From a virus: a stretch of 31,883 bases of DNA. Of this stretch, positions 1 to 7,977 are shown one piece after another. The notes under the pieces are model-generated. The model was not told the origin of the DNA. It searched no databases and saw only the letters and a program-made list of their open reading frames with translations. Each line of letters begins with the position of its first letter. Position 1 is the first letter of the stretch. Made by a program: the position numbers and the translations under genes. The stretch covers positions 1 through 31,883 of the IMG/VR virus record IMGVR_UViG_3300017971_000615; one strand, given 5' to 3'.

Positions 1-2
1 AT

Positions 3-287
3 ATGTATAGAGCTGCCTATGAAAATACACAACAAGAGATTAGTTATCTTCAAAAAATTAATACTGAAGATGGAATATTAATTGACCAATTAAAAGAAAG
101 CTATAATCTTTTAGATGAGCAGCATAAAGAGTTATTAAATGACATGAATAATGGATTAAATAAATATCAGAAATTATCAGAAGATTATACAATACTAGAG
201 ATAAAGAATAAGAATAAACTCAAAACAATACTTATTTTAACTGGTGTTATCGTAGTGGAAACTACAATATTGATATTGAGTAATTAG
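3..287 (+). CDS. Coiled-coil protein with C-terminal membrane segment, possibly 5'-truncated
   Basis: The first ATG lies 3 bases into the window, so the true start may be upstream and the 94 residues may be only the C-terminal part. Residues 1-70 are hydrophilic and helical with heptad-like spacing of Leu and Ile, suggesting a coiled coil. Residues about 73-92 (LKTILILTGVIVVETTILIL) form one hydrophobic stretch ending two residues before the TAG stop, so the protein would be tail-anchored in a membrane. A coiled coil with a C-terminal membrane segment fits a phage lysis protein such as a unimolecular spanin, which has an N-terminal lipoprotein signal and a C-terminal membrane helix, but the N-terminus that would decide this is not visible. 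A membrane-bound virion or accessory protein is also possible. The existence of the gene is fairly sure; the function is a guess. Confidence 0.6.
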   Translation: MYRAAYENTQQEISYLQKINTEDGILIDQLKESYNLLDEQHKELLNDMNNGLNKYQKLSEDYTILEIKNKNKLKTILILTGVIVVETTILILSN

Positions 288-323
288 AAATAGATAACTT
301 TATAAAAATTAAATTTTAAAAAA

Positions 324-1292
324 ATGAAAACAAAATTTAAAGGAATTTTTACAACAAAGAGAATTACTTATGAGCAGCCTCAATGGCTTGATGTAAATGC
401 AAGTAACATTAAAGGAACAATGTCATGGGATCCCACTAAACAAAGATGGGTATTTATTGATGAAGATGGAAATACATCTTATGTTTTATTTTCCGGAATA
501 ACAGATGCAAATGGTGTGGCCGGATCAGGAGTTGAGCTTGATGGTGTAACAATCAAAGATGGTTCTATTCTAAGTGCAGTATCTCCTGTACAAGGATTTC
601 CAATATGGAATGGTATTGACCCTTCTGATTGGATTACATTTATTGAGGACTTTATCAGTGTTCCTCTTGATGATACTACAGGATTTCCTACTGGATGGGT
701 AATTGTATCAGATGATGCAGGAACAACCGGTGATGAAGTTGATCAATTAGGTGGATGGTTGAGAGTAGCCTGTACAGGTACAGATAATGATGAAACCTAT
801 CTTTCAACACTTGGAGAATCGTTTATTTTTGCTACAGATAAAAAGTTTGTTCTCAAATGTAGGGTTCAACTTACTGAAGCTGCAACAGATGATGCAAACT
901 GGGTTATTGGAGTTTCTGATACTGTAGGAGCAGACTTCTTACAGGATGATGGAGCAGGGCCAGCTGCCTCTTATGATGGTGCTGTTTTCTTCAAAGTTGA
1001 TGGAACACTAAAAATTCAATTTGAAACTTCAAATGCAGCAGCTCAGGTAACTAATGCTACACTTGCTGATTTTGTAAGTGGAACTTCCTACAATCTTGCT
1101 TTTGTTTATGATTATGGTGATGGAGTTACAGGATCAATTACTCCTTATGTAAATGGTGTTGCCGGAACAGCTCATGCAATTACTATTGCAGGATTACAAG
1201 AAATGCATTTTGTTATGGGTGTAAAAGCAGGTGGAGCAAATGCTGAATCCTTCTTAGTTGACTATATTGCAATTGCCCAGGAGCGTAGATAG
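324..1292 (+). CDS. Probable virion surface protein (head decoration or fibre), beta-rich
   Basis: This is a 322-residue protein with many Gly, Thr, Asp and aromatic residues and alternating hydrophobic strands, typical of beta-sandwich virion proteins. The first 100 residues (WDPTKQRWVFIDEDGN and a Gly-rich stretch ending near SPVQGFPIWNGID) look like a small attachment domain. From about residue 105 onward the pattern (WITFIEDFISVPLDD, then repeated strand-turn units such as YDGAVFFKVDGTLKIQF, ending in FLVDYIAIAQERR) resembles concanavalin-like jelly-roll domains of phage structural proteins. There are no catalytic motifs, signal peptide or membrane helix. It starts after an A-rich leader and is followed after 2 bases by the next gene. 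Its place just before the terminase and portal suits a head decoration or head-fibre protein; the fold is inferred from pattern only. Confidence 0.6.
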   Translation: MKTKFKGIFTTKRITYEQPQWLDVNASNIKGTMSWDPTKQRWVFIDEDGNTSYVLFSGITDANGVAGSGVELDGVTIKDGSILSAVSPVQGFPIWNGIDPSDWITFIEDFISVPLDDTTGFPTGWVIVSDDAGTTGDEVDQLGGWLRVACTGTDNDETYLSTLGESFIFATDKKFVLKCRVQLTEAATDDANWVIGVSDTVGADFLQDDGAGPAASYDGAVFFKVDGTLKIQFETSNAAAQVTNATLADFVSGTSYNLAFVYDYGDGVTGSITPYVNGVAGTAHAITIAGLQEMHFVMGVKAGGANAESFLVDYIAIAQERR

Positions 1293-1294
1293 TA

Positions 1295-1918
1295 ATGGCA
1301 TTTTTAAGATTAAATAAAAGTGGTGATGTAATTGTTTCAGATGAGGGGATGCAGTTGCCCTGTGTTCAGAACTTGTTTAGAAAGGATAAAACAAAAACTA
1401 AATCTTATTTTGAAAAATCAAAGATTTACGTTTATCATGTTTTTACAAAAAAGCACGATCTAAATTTCCTGTCTTTTTCATCACGTACAGAGAGAGTACA
1501 AGAGCTATATCTTCCGAACTATGACATCAGTAAAATTGTTACTGATCCATTAGTCCAGGAAATAGTAAAAGAGTATAAGTTTCAACAATTCACTACAAAT
1601 GAATTAGCCTACGAAGCTTTAAAAGAAGATTTTGTCAAACTCAAAAAATTCATTTCAAATATTCCTTATGAAATAGAGAAGGATATTACTGAAACAATAG
1701 TTGTTGAATTTCCTTATGATGGTAAAATAATTGAGCAAAGAATACCTATCAAGACAACCATAAAAGTTGATAATTCTGAAGCCAGGTATAAGGCAATGGC
1801 TCAATTAAAACAACTGCTTATACTTGAAAAGGATATTCGCAACTTAATTGAAGAAGAAGAGATTGACAAGAAAAAAAGAAAAATAGAAAGTATGATGGAT
1901 CAAGGAATGTTCGTATGA
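1295..1918 (+). CDS. Unknown protein translationally coupled to terL
   Basis: The gene encodes a 207-residue protein I do not recognise. The N-terminal 150 residues are mixed alpha/beta and rich in Lys, Phe and Tyr. The last 50 residues are strongly helical and charged (QLKQLLILEKDIRNLIEEEE, then a Lys-rich run), consistent with a coiled coil. Its stop overlaps the start of the large terminase gene (ATGA at 1915-1918), so the two are probably translated together. That position is where many phages keep the small terminase subunit, and a C-terminal oligomerising helix would fit, but no N-terminal helix-turn-helix is evident, so a small-terminase role is only an inference. A head-associated accessory protein is the main alternative. 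Confidence 0.6.
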   Translation: MAFLRLNKSGDVIVSDEGMQLPCVQNLFRKDKTKTKSYFEKSKIYVYHVFTKKHDLNFLSFSSRTERVQELYLPNYDISKIVTDPLVQEIVKEYKFQQFTTNELAYEALKEDFVKLKKFISNIPYEIEKDITETIVVEFPYDGKIIEQRIPIKTTIKVDNSEARYKAMAQLKQLLILEKDIRNLIEEEEIDKKKRKIESMMDQGMFV

Positions 1919-3984
1919 TATTTAAAGATACTAGAAGATTGTCACCGGTTATTTATGAAGGGGACTTACCACATGAGTATGATCCCTTTCATAAGAAACC
2001 AGATGAAATACCAACATCTGCTAAAGAAAGAACAGAGTTTCTGCTGGATAATAAATTATTCCCGGATATTCTTTGGTGGAGAAAACAATATGATAGGTGT
2101 ATAAATGGATACACTATTGATGATGGTATTGATAAAGGTGGCGATGCAATTAGAGATGGTATAGAATGTCTTTGGAAGGGAGATAGTTGTTATTTTAATG
2201 ATTATGATATCTGGCTTCATGAAAAAAGGCTTTATATATCAGGAAGATATTATTTCTATTTAAACTTCTGGCCGATTTATGGATTGGAATGGGGTGGGAA
2301 AGTTAAGAAGATAATCAAACCAAGATTCCTTGATATGGACTTTTTGTTTGATATGAGAATGAGAAATATGTACCGATATGAATTAGATAACCAGGAAACC
2401 AAGGGTAGACAATTAGGTTATTCTGAAAAACTTGCTGGTATGTATATGGGTTGGAATTATACATTTATTCCGGCCTCTGTTAATCTTATTGTAGCAGGAT
2501 TACAAGAGGATGCTGATCACACTATGGAAAATGTAGTCAGGGGATTAGATGCTCTTATTAATACTCAATTTTACAAACAGAGGATAAGAGGTGGTAATAG
2601 TTCCTCCAAGATACAGGCAAAGGATGATTCTCAGGTACGATCTCAAACTGCAAAGGATAAACCTCAGACCCTATCAAGATATGCTCCTACAGCTGTTCTA
2701 TATGAAGAGGTTGGTAAGGGTAAAAAAGGTTGGTCGTTGGAAGTAGAGGGATATGTAAGACCTTCATTATATGCTGAAGGTAAAAAGACTGGATGGCAAG
2801 TTTGGATTGGTACCGGTGGTAAGGGAATGGAAGAAGGTGTATATGATCTTGAAAAGCGTTATTTTGATCCTGACAAACATAACATTCTCAAATTCCCAAG
2901 GAGGCATACTAAAGAAAAACAATATGAAACTAGTATGGTTGGTGCCATGACTCCTAAGTGGATGTTTCAGGTTGTTGATATTGATGGTAATAGTTCCCGG
3001 GAAAAAGGAATAGCCAAACTTGAAAAAGCTGCGGAAGGATTAAGAGATGAGGCTCTTTATAATTATTGGACACAGCACCCTATTTATGATGATAGTATTT
3101 TTATGACAAGTACATCAGGATATTTTGGAAAAGATATCATACTTGCCTTAAATATGAGAAAAATTCAAATCAGGAATAATAGGGAATTACAGATAGTTAA
3201 GAGAGGAAGATTAAAGCCAAAAAACCCAAAGAAACCATTTGAAGGAGTAGAATTTGTTCACGATGAAGATAACTGGTGGATCTCAATTATTGAAGAACCG
3301 GAAAAAGATTCCCAGGGAAATGTTTTCGTAAATCTTTATAAAGCCGGTACAGATAGCTATGATCAGGATGAAGCTGAAACATCAGCATCAGAAGGAGCTT
3401 TTATTGTAGAAAAGATGTTTAGGCAAGGTCAACAATCTGCTTTCTACAATCAAACAGTAGCTATGATAAAGGAAAGACCAAAAACATCAGAAGGTGGAGC
3501 TGAATTGTTCTTTTATCATACAGTACTTGCTTGTATTTATTACAGGGCACAGAATAATATTGAACACTCAAAGATTAGGATTTTTGATTATTATATTAAA
3601 AACGGATTTGAAGTTTTATTAAAAGAAAGACCTGAAATGGCATTTGCCGGAATGATTAAAAAGTCACAAGTTTCCAATAAATATGGAACAGACGGATCAT
3701 TAAAAATACCAGGACTTTCTATTTTGAAAAACAGGCTTACTCCTGAATATATTCAAAGAATGTATTTTATAGAACAGATTGATGCATTATCACGTTTTAA
3801 GTTAAAGACAAGTAGTGGTGGTGCATATAACTGTGACATTACAATGGCAACAATGGAAGCTGCTATAATTGCAAAAGACGAAGAGGCAATGGTTGTTGTC
3901 AGTTCAGCAGAAAAAAAGAGAGATACTTATATCGTTTTTGAAAACGTAAATGGGAGATTAGTTCAAAAAGTAATTAAACGCTAA
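1915..3984 (+). CDS. terL: Terminase large subunit (packaging ATPase-nuclease)
   Basis: The large terminase powers DNA translocation into the prohead and cuts the concatemer. In this 689-residue protein the ATPase half shows a deviant Walker A, KGRQLGYSEK, at residues 163-172, a Walker B with catalytic acid, VLYEE, ending at Glu265, and a coupling-type segment WQVWIGTGGKG about 35 residues later. The RNase H-like nuclease half has the expected spaced acids: Asp480 in GTDSYDQDE, Glu530 in GGAELFFY and Asp641 in YNCDITMAT. Length and the long N-terminal region (about 160 residues before Walker A) match terminases of Bacteroidota phages, including crAss-like ones. The gene overlaps its upstream neighbour by four bases and is followed after 5 bases by the portal gene, the classical packaging order. 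The residue roles are assigned by pattern. Confidence 0.93.
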   Translation: MIFKDTRRLSPVIYEGDLPHEYDPFHKKPDEIPTSAKERTEFLLDNKLFPDILWWRKQYDRCINGYTIDDGIDKGGDAIRDGIECLWKGDSCYFNDYDIWLHEKRLYISGRYYFYLNFWPIYGLEWGGKVKKIIKPRFLDMDFLFDMRMRNMYRYELDNQETKGRQLGYSEKLAGMYMGWNYTFIPASVNLIVAGLQEDADHTMENVVRGLDALINTQFYKQRIRGGNSSSKIQAKDDSQVRSQTAKDKPQTLSRYAPTAVLYEEVGKGKKGWSLEVEGYVRPSLYAEGKKTGWQVWIGTGGKGMEEGVYDLEKRYFDPDKHNILKFPRRHTKEKQYETSMVGAMTPKWMFQVVDIDGNSSREKGIAKLEKAAEGLRDEALYNYWTQHPIYDDSIFMTSTSGYFGKDIILALNMRKIQIRNNRELQIVKRGRLKPKNPKKPFEGVEFVHDEDNWWISIIEEPEKDSQGNVFVNLYKAGTDSYDQDEAETSASEGAFIVEKMFRQGQQSAFYNQTVAMIKERPKTSEGGAELFFYHTVLACIYYRAQNNIEHSKIRIFDYYIKNGFEVLLKERPEMAFAGMIKKSQVSNKYGTDGSLKIPGLSILKNRLTPEYIQRMYFIEQIDALSRFKLKTSSGGAYNCDITMATMEAAIIAKDEEAMVVVSSAEKKRDTYIVFENVNGRLVQKVIKR

Positions 3985-3989
3985 GCATA

Positions 3990-6632
3990 ATGAGCACAAA
4001 ACCAAACGTACTGGTATCAGAAAAGGAGAAAACAAGTGAGTGGATCAAGGATATGATCATGAGTTACTCCAAAGATTATGGGTTATCAACTAATGTTATG
4101 AAAAAAGATATTATTTGTTTTAACTACTATAATAACATTTCTGATCCAGAAGATTTTAGCTACCTTACAAAAGTAGGTAAGCGAACACTACCAGCAAAGC
4201 TGAATTTCATTCCTTTACAAAGGCCAATAATTGACACTTTAATATCTGAATATACATTAAGAGCTTTTGTCTTTTCATGTTTTCTTGATGATGAGGATTC
4301 TATTAAGGAGAAAAACTATAACAAAGCAAAGGTATTCTTTGAAAAATTGAATGCAATTCTTAAGGGGAATATGTATTCAAATAATGAAAGAATGATGGCA
4401 ATGAGATCAAAGATTCAGGAATTAACTGATTTTGTTCAAAAAGAGCCAGAGTCCCAAGATGAGGCAATAAAACAACAGCAAGTGAGAGATCAGTTACCCC
4501 AGATAAGGGTACAGTTAAACACTGCCATGGACTTAATGCAAGGATCTAATGAAAAGATCAATGAGCAAATTGAAGAACTTACAAGGAATTTGAACTATAA
4601 GTACAAGGATATCAAAGAGATTGTTGCTTATAAGTTACTCCGGAAGTACTATAATCTTTATAATATAAAAGCCAAAGGAACTGAGAATTTCAGAAACAAT
4701 CTTATTACCGGTAAGCAGTATTATTACGTTGATTATATTCCGGGAAGCAAAGACCCGATATTTGAAAATGTTGATGTCTTGGAAATTTTATATCCATCGG
4801 TTGACAATGTAGACTGGATACAGGATTTACCATGGGTAAAAAGAACTGTCCATATGTCTTATGAGGACCTGGTTGTTCAATTTGGTGATGAGTTTGTCAA
4901 AAAGTACAGCAGAGAAGAACTTGAAGCTCTTGAAGATAGCACATCTTCAGCATCTACAGGATCATTTCTTTCTACACCTGAAGGTGCAATGTATACAGAT
5001 CAGCCTTATGCTGGTAATAATACTTCTAGTGGTATTAAGGTAGAATACATTTGGTATAAATCTCCTGTCAAAATAAACATTAAATTATCTGAAAATAAAT
5101 ATACCGGTGATTATTTCCGGAAGTTTCTTGATAAGTATAAAGAGGTAATTGATCAAAAAGATTATTACTATACCAATAATCAGTATGTAAATAAATCCAA
5201 TAATAAAATTGTTAAGAATTCTTCTGATGTTGAGGTTTATGATTCCAGAAAAGGTCAAAAAGTAAAAACAAAATATTCAACAGACCTTTATATGGGAGTT
5301 GTTATTGGTGGAGAGTATGTTGTAAGAGAATGCAAATCACCAGTTGTTATTCGGGATCCACAAGACTATTCTAAAATCAATCTCCCTATATTTGGAAGAA
5401 GCTTTAATAAGGTAACTAAAAGACCTTATTCATTAGTTTGGTCAACAAAAGGATTACAAGATCTTTATAACATTGTTTATTACCACAGAGAGCTCATGCT
5501 TAACCTGGCCGGAACAAAAACAATTATATTTGACAGGGCCCAGAAACCATCTACCCTTAATGATACTGAATGGGAAGAGCAAAAGAAATTAGGCACAATC
5601 AATATCCAAACAACTACTCCGGAAGGAAGTCCAATCAGGACAAACTTCAATCAATGGAGTATGCATGATCTATCTGTTTCTCCTGCTATTCAATATTTGG
5701 AAAATATGTTATTGGGGATTAAAGAAACTATGGGTGAGATTATTGGTGTACCAAGATCAAGAATGGGTAATGTTGTAAATGCTGATCAGGTAGGTACAAT
5801 GGAGCGTTCACTGGAAAGGTCCATGGTAATAACCGAAATACTTTTCTATGAATCTGATGAAGTACTTGCCAGGGCAATGTCTCAATTATTAAATATTGCC
5901 ATTAAGTATGTTTACAAAGATGGTGGTATATTCCAGTATATCAATAATGATTTGATGAATGAGGTTGTTACGATCAACAAAGATATGTTCAAAGGAGAAT
6001 TCTTTTCTGTTTATGCTCTCAATAATAATGAAGAGGCTACTGCAATAACAGAAATGAAAGAATTACTTATGGTTGGATATAAGTCTGGCAATATTCCTTA
6101 TTCAGATATGGTGGCAATGTTCCCGGCTGAAAGTTCAATTGAGTTAAAAAACAAAATTGAATATTTTTCTAAAAAGGCACAAAGACTTCAACAAGAAGCA
6201 GCAGAAGCTGATAAGGCCCATGAAAAAGATTTACAAGAACAGGCAATAAGATTTCAGCAAGAGTTTGATGCTTTCTGGAAGAAAGAAGAGCTTGCATTAG
6301 AAAAAGCTAAATTACAAGCTGATGAAGAAAGAGAAGCTGCTAAAATCAAAATACTTGAACAGAAGAATATTATTGAAGCTAATAAAGTACAAATAGATAA
6401 GTACCTGAAGTTAATTGAACTTGCCAATGAAAAAGATTCAGAGGACAAAGCTGTAGGTGCAAATTTATATAGAGCAAATTTGAACGCTAAACTTTCAATG
6501 ATGGATTCTCAATTAAATTATTTAATTAACCTTGAAAGAGATTCAACAAATGAAAGGATACAAACAAAAAAAGCAGAAGTTGATAAGATTAAAGCTAAGA
6601 AAATGGTTAGAGAGCATGTCTCAGATAAATAG
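3990..6632 (+). CDS. Portal protein
   Basis: The portal is a dodecameric ring at one head vertex; it docks the terminase, is the DNA channel and nucleates assembly. The call rests on position directly after terL, the large size (880 residues) and composition. The middle (YNIVYYHRELMLNLAGTKTI, then ENMLLGIKETMGEIIGVPRS) has the helical stem and wing pattern of podovirus portals. Residues about 725-880 are an almost unbroken charged helix rich in Glu, Lys, Gln and Ala (for example EKDLQEQAIRFQQEF), as expected for the long C-terminal barrel that extends into the head of P22-type and crAss-like portals. A second charged coiled coil lies near residues 105-210, inserted in the N-terminal part and rich in Gln. 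The TAG stop is followed by a 129-base gap containing a promoter. Confidence 0.88.
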   Translation: MSTKPNVLVSEKEKTSEWIKDMIMSYSKDYGLSTNVMKKDIICFNYYNNISDPEDFSYLTKVGKRTLPAKLNFIPLQRPIIDTLISEYTLRAFVFSCFLDDEDSIKEKNYNKAKVFFEKLNAILKGNMYSNNERMMAMRSKIQELTDFVQKEPESQDEAIKQQQVRDQLPQIRVQLNTAMDLMQGSNEKINEQIEELTRNLNYKYKDIKEIVAYKLLRKYYNLYNIKAKGTENFRNNLITGKQYYYVDYIPGSKDPIFENVDVLEILYPSVDNVDWIQDLPWVKRTVHMSYEDLVVQFGDEFVKKYSREELEALEDSTSSASTGSFLSTPEGAMYTDQPYAGNNTSSGIKVEYIWYKSPVKINIKLSENKYTGDYFRKFLDKYKEVIDQKDYYYTNNQYVNKSNNKIVKNSSDVEVYDSRKGQKVKTKYSTDLYMGVVIGGEYVVRECKSPVVIRDPQDYSKINLPIFGRSFNKVTKRPYSLVWSTKGLQDLYNIVYYHRELMLNLAGTKTIIFDRAQKPSTLNDTEWEEQKKLGTINIQTTTPEGSPIRTNFNQWSMHDLSVSPAIQYLENMLLGIKETMGEIIGVPRSRMGNVVNADQVGTMERSLERSMVITEILFYESDEVLARAMSQLLNIAIKYVYKDGGIFQYINNDLMNEVVTINKDMFKGEFFSVYALNNNEEATAITEMKELLMVGYKSGNIPYSDMVAMFPAESSIELKNKIEYFSKKAQRLQQEAAEADKAHEKDLQEQAIRFQQEFDAFWKKEELALEKAKLQADEEREAAKIKILEQKNIIEANKVQIDKYLKLIELANEKDSEDKAVGANLYRANLNAKLSMMDSQLNYLINLERDSTNERIQTKKAEVDKIKAKKMVREHVSDK

Positions 6633-6646
6633 AGGCTTTTATAGCA

Positions 6647-6730
6647 ATGATCTCCTTAAGTTTGATTAAAGATATTAACAATAGAAGATCGTTGCTTAGA
6701 AAAGCTTACTTGCAATCTGAATTAAATTAA
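6647..6730 (+). CDS. Possible 27-residue microprotein
   Basis: In the gap between the portal and scaffold genes, an ATG 14 bases after the portal stop opens a frame of 27 codons ending in TAA. The peptide would start MISLSLIKDINNRRSLLRKA and continue YLQSELN. It is basic and could form an amphipathic helix. Its leader has no ribosome-binding signal, and the frame overlaps the -33 element of the proposed promoter. It may be chance in AT-rich DNA; only conservation in relatives would raise confidence. Confidence 0.2.
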   Translation: MISLSLIKDINNRRSLLRKAYLQSELN

Positions 6731-6740
6731 TATATTTTTG
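6709..6740 (+). promoter_or_regulatory. Bacteroidota-type promoter ahead of scaffold and capsid genes
   Basis: The sequence TATTTTTG at 6733-6740 matches the Bacteroides -7 consensus TAnnTTTG exactly. A TTG at 6710-6712 lies 20 bases upstream and matches the core of the -33 element (TTTG; here CTTG). Transcription would begin near 6747, leaving a short leader before the ATG at 6762. It sits in the only gap longer than 100 bases between the portal and the muzzle gene, directly before the scaffold-like and major capsid genes, which need the highest expression. This suggests recognition by the host primary sigma factor, though a phage-encoded polymerase may also serve late genes. Confidence 0.55.
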
Positions 6741-6761
6741 TAGAACTAAATTTTTAGAAAG

Positions 6762-7955
6762 ATGATTAAGAATCAGAAAACAGTAAAAGAGTATCTAAAC
6801 AGAAAAATGTTTGATACAGGCATTGGTAATGCTGAAGAAGGTGGTGGAGGTGGAGATCCCAAAGAACCAGCTTTTGACTCAGCTAAATTTAGAGGTGAAC
6901 CATCACCTGAACCAAAGGAACCTGCAGAACCAGTTGATCCAAATGAACCGGTTGATCCTAAAGAACCTGTAGATCCTAAAGAGCCAGCAGAACCAAAAGA
7001 GCCTAAAGAACCTAAAGAACCTGTTGACAGTATTGATGGTTATTGGAATACTTTAAAAACCACGTTGGGTGATCAGTATGAAGTACCGGAACCAATCAAA
7101 ACAGGTAAGACCAAAGATGGGAAAGAACTTACAGACCAGGAAAAGCTTAGTTTACTTGGAAGTGAGTTAATAAGACATTCAAAACTTTCCCAAAACGATG
7201 AAGTAAATGGCGTAATAAAACATCTTATTGCTGCATCTGCCACAGATGAAAACTTCTCTCTATCAAATTACATGAAAGAATATAATGAACAATTTATTGA
7301 CATTTCAAATATGAGTGTTGATGATAAATTGTATTATTCTCTTAAAAATGAATTTGGTAAAAAAGGAGAGGATGATAATACCGGAATGACTGATGAGGAA
7401 ATTCGTGAAGAGATTGATAAAATGTCTAATCTTGAAAAACGTAGAGAAGCGAGAAGAATAGATCAGCAACAAGCCCAATTACTTAATGAACAAACTGAAC
7501 AGTACAAAGTACAATATAATTCACAAGTAGAAGAGTCTCTTAAGCAGTGGCAACCACAAGAAACTCAGTTTTTGGAAAATTTTCTTAATAATGTAAAGAC
7601 AAGTCCCAGTATTGAGGGATTTGATTTAAGCGATGCTGACAAAGAACAATTTATTAAGGACTTACCAGATTTCTACAAAACAAATGTTGTCACTGATCCT
7701 TCTGGTTTTAAACAATTACAAAGTGGAGTTAATGATGTTCTAAGTGAAATAATGTCTGATCAAGAATTAGCTATTAGACTTACTCCTTTTTTGTGGATGG
7801 TTAAAAACAATAAATTGAAAGGATACACATCAAAAATAAAAGAAGATACTAAGAAAAAGATTGAAGATAAACTTAATCCCGATCCTAACTATTCAAAACA
7901 AAGTTCCTTTGGAACCGATCAATTTGATTCAGAAAAATTTAGGAAAGGGAGATAA
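6762..7955 (+). CDS. Probable head scaffolding protein
   Basis: A 397-residue, highly charged and mostly helical protein sits between portal and major capsid protein, the usual site of the scaffold. After a Gly-rich segment (GGGGGD near residues 27-32) comes a proline/acidic repeat at about residues 46-89 built from PKEP, EPVD and similar units. The rest is helical, with a Gln-rich coiled-coil stretch (RIDQQQAQLLNEQTEQYK) in the middle and a basic C-terminal helix region (KGYTSKIKEDTKKKIEDK). The motif FDSAKFR at residues 38-44 recurs as FDSEKFR at 388-394, at the very C-terminus. Scaffolds commonly bind the capsid protein through a short terminal motif, so this repeat may be the contact. No protease motif is seen. 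The start lies just downstream of the proposed promoter. No sequence homology was recognised, so the role is inferred from position and composition. Confidence 0.65.
   Translation: MIKNQKTVKEYLNRKMFDTGIGNAEEGGGGGDPKEPAFDSAKFRGEPSPEPKEPAEPVDPNEPVDPKEPVDPKEPAEPKEPKEPKEPVDSIDGYWNTLKTTLGDQYEVPEPIKTGKTKDGKELTDQEKLSLLGSELIRHSKLSQNDEVNGVIKHLIAASATDENFSLSNYMKEYNEQFIDISNMSVDDKLYYSLKNEFGKKGEDDNTGMTDEEIREEIDKMSNLEKRREARRIDQQQAQLLNEQTEQYKVQYNSQVEESLKQWQPQETQFLENFLNNVKTSPSIEGFDLSDADKEQFIKDLPDFYKTNVVTDPSGFKQLQSGVNDVLSEIMSDQELAIRLTPFLWMVKNNKLKGYTSKIKEDTKKKIEDKLNPDPNYSKQSSFGTDQFDSEKFRKGR
6897..7028 (+). repeat. In-frame proline/glutamate repeat in scaffold-like gene
   Basis: This stretch encodes about 44 residues of imperfect three- to five-residue units (PKEP, EPAEP, PVDP, EPKEPKEP). 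The corresponding DNA alternates blocks such as GAACC, AAAGA and TGATCC. Such tracts are extended, rod-like linkers and can change length by slippage. Confidence 0.9.
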
Positions 7956-7977
7956 CCCTTACTAATATAAAATTATT

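Noticed and set aside
295-302. TAACTTTA resembling a Bacteroides -7 box before the gene at 324
   Set aside because: The last base differs from the TAnnTTTG consensus, and the upstream TTG candidates lie 17 or 22 bases away, so the match is too weak in AT-rich DNA.
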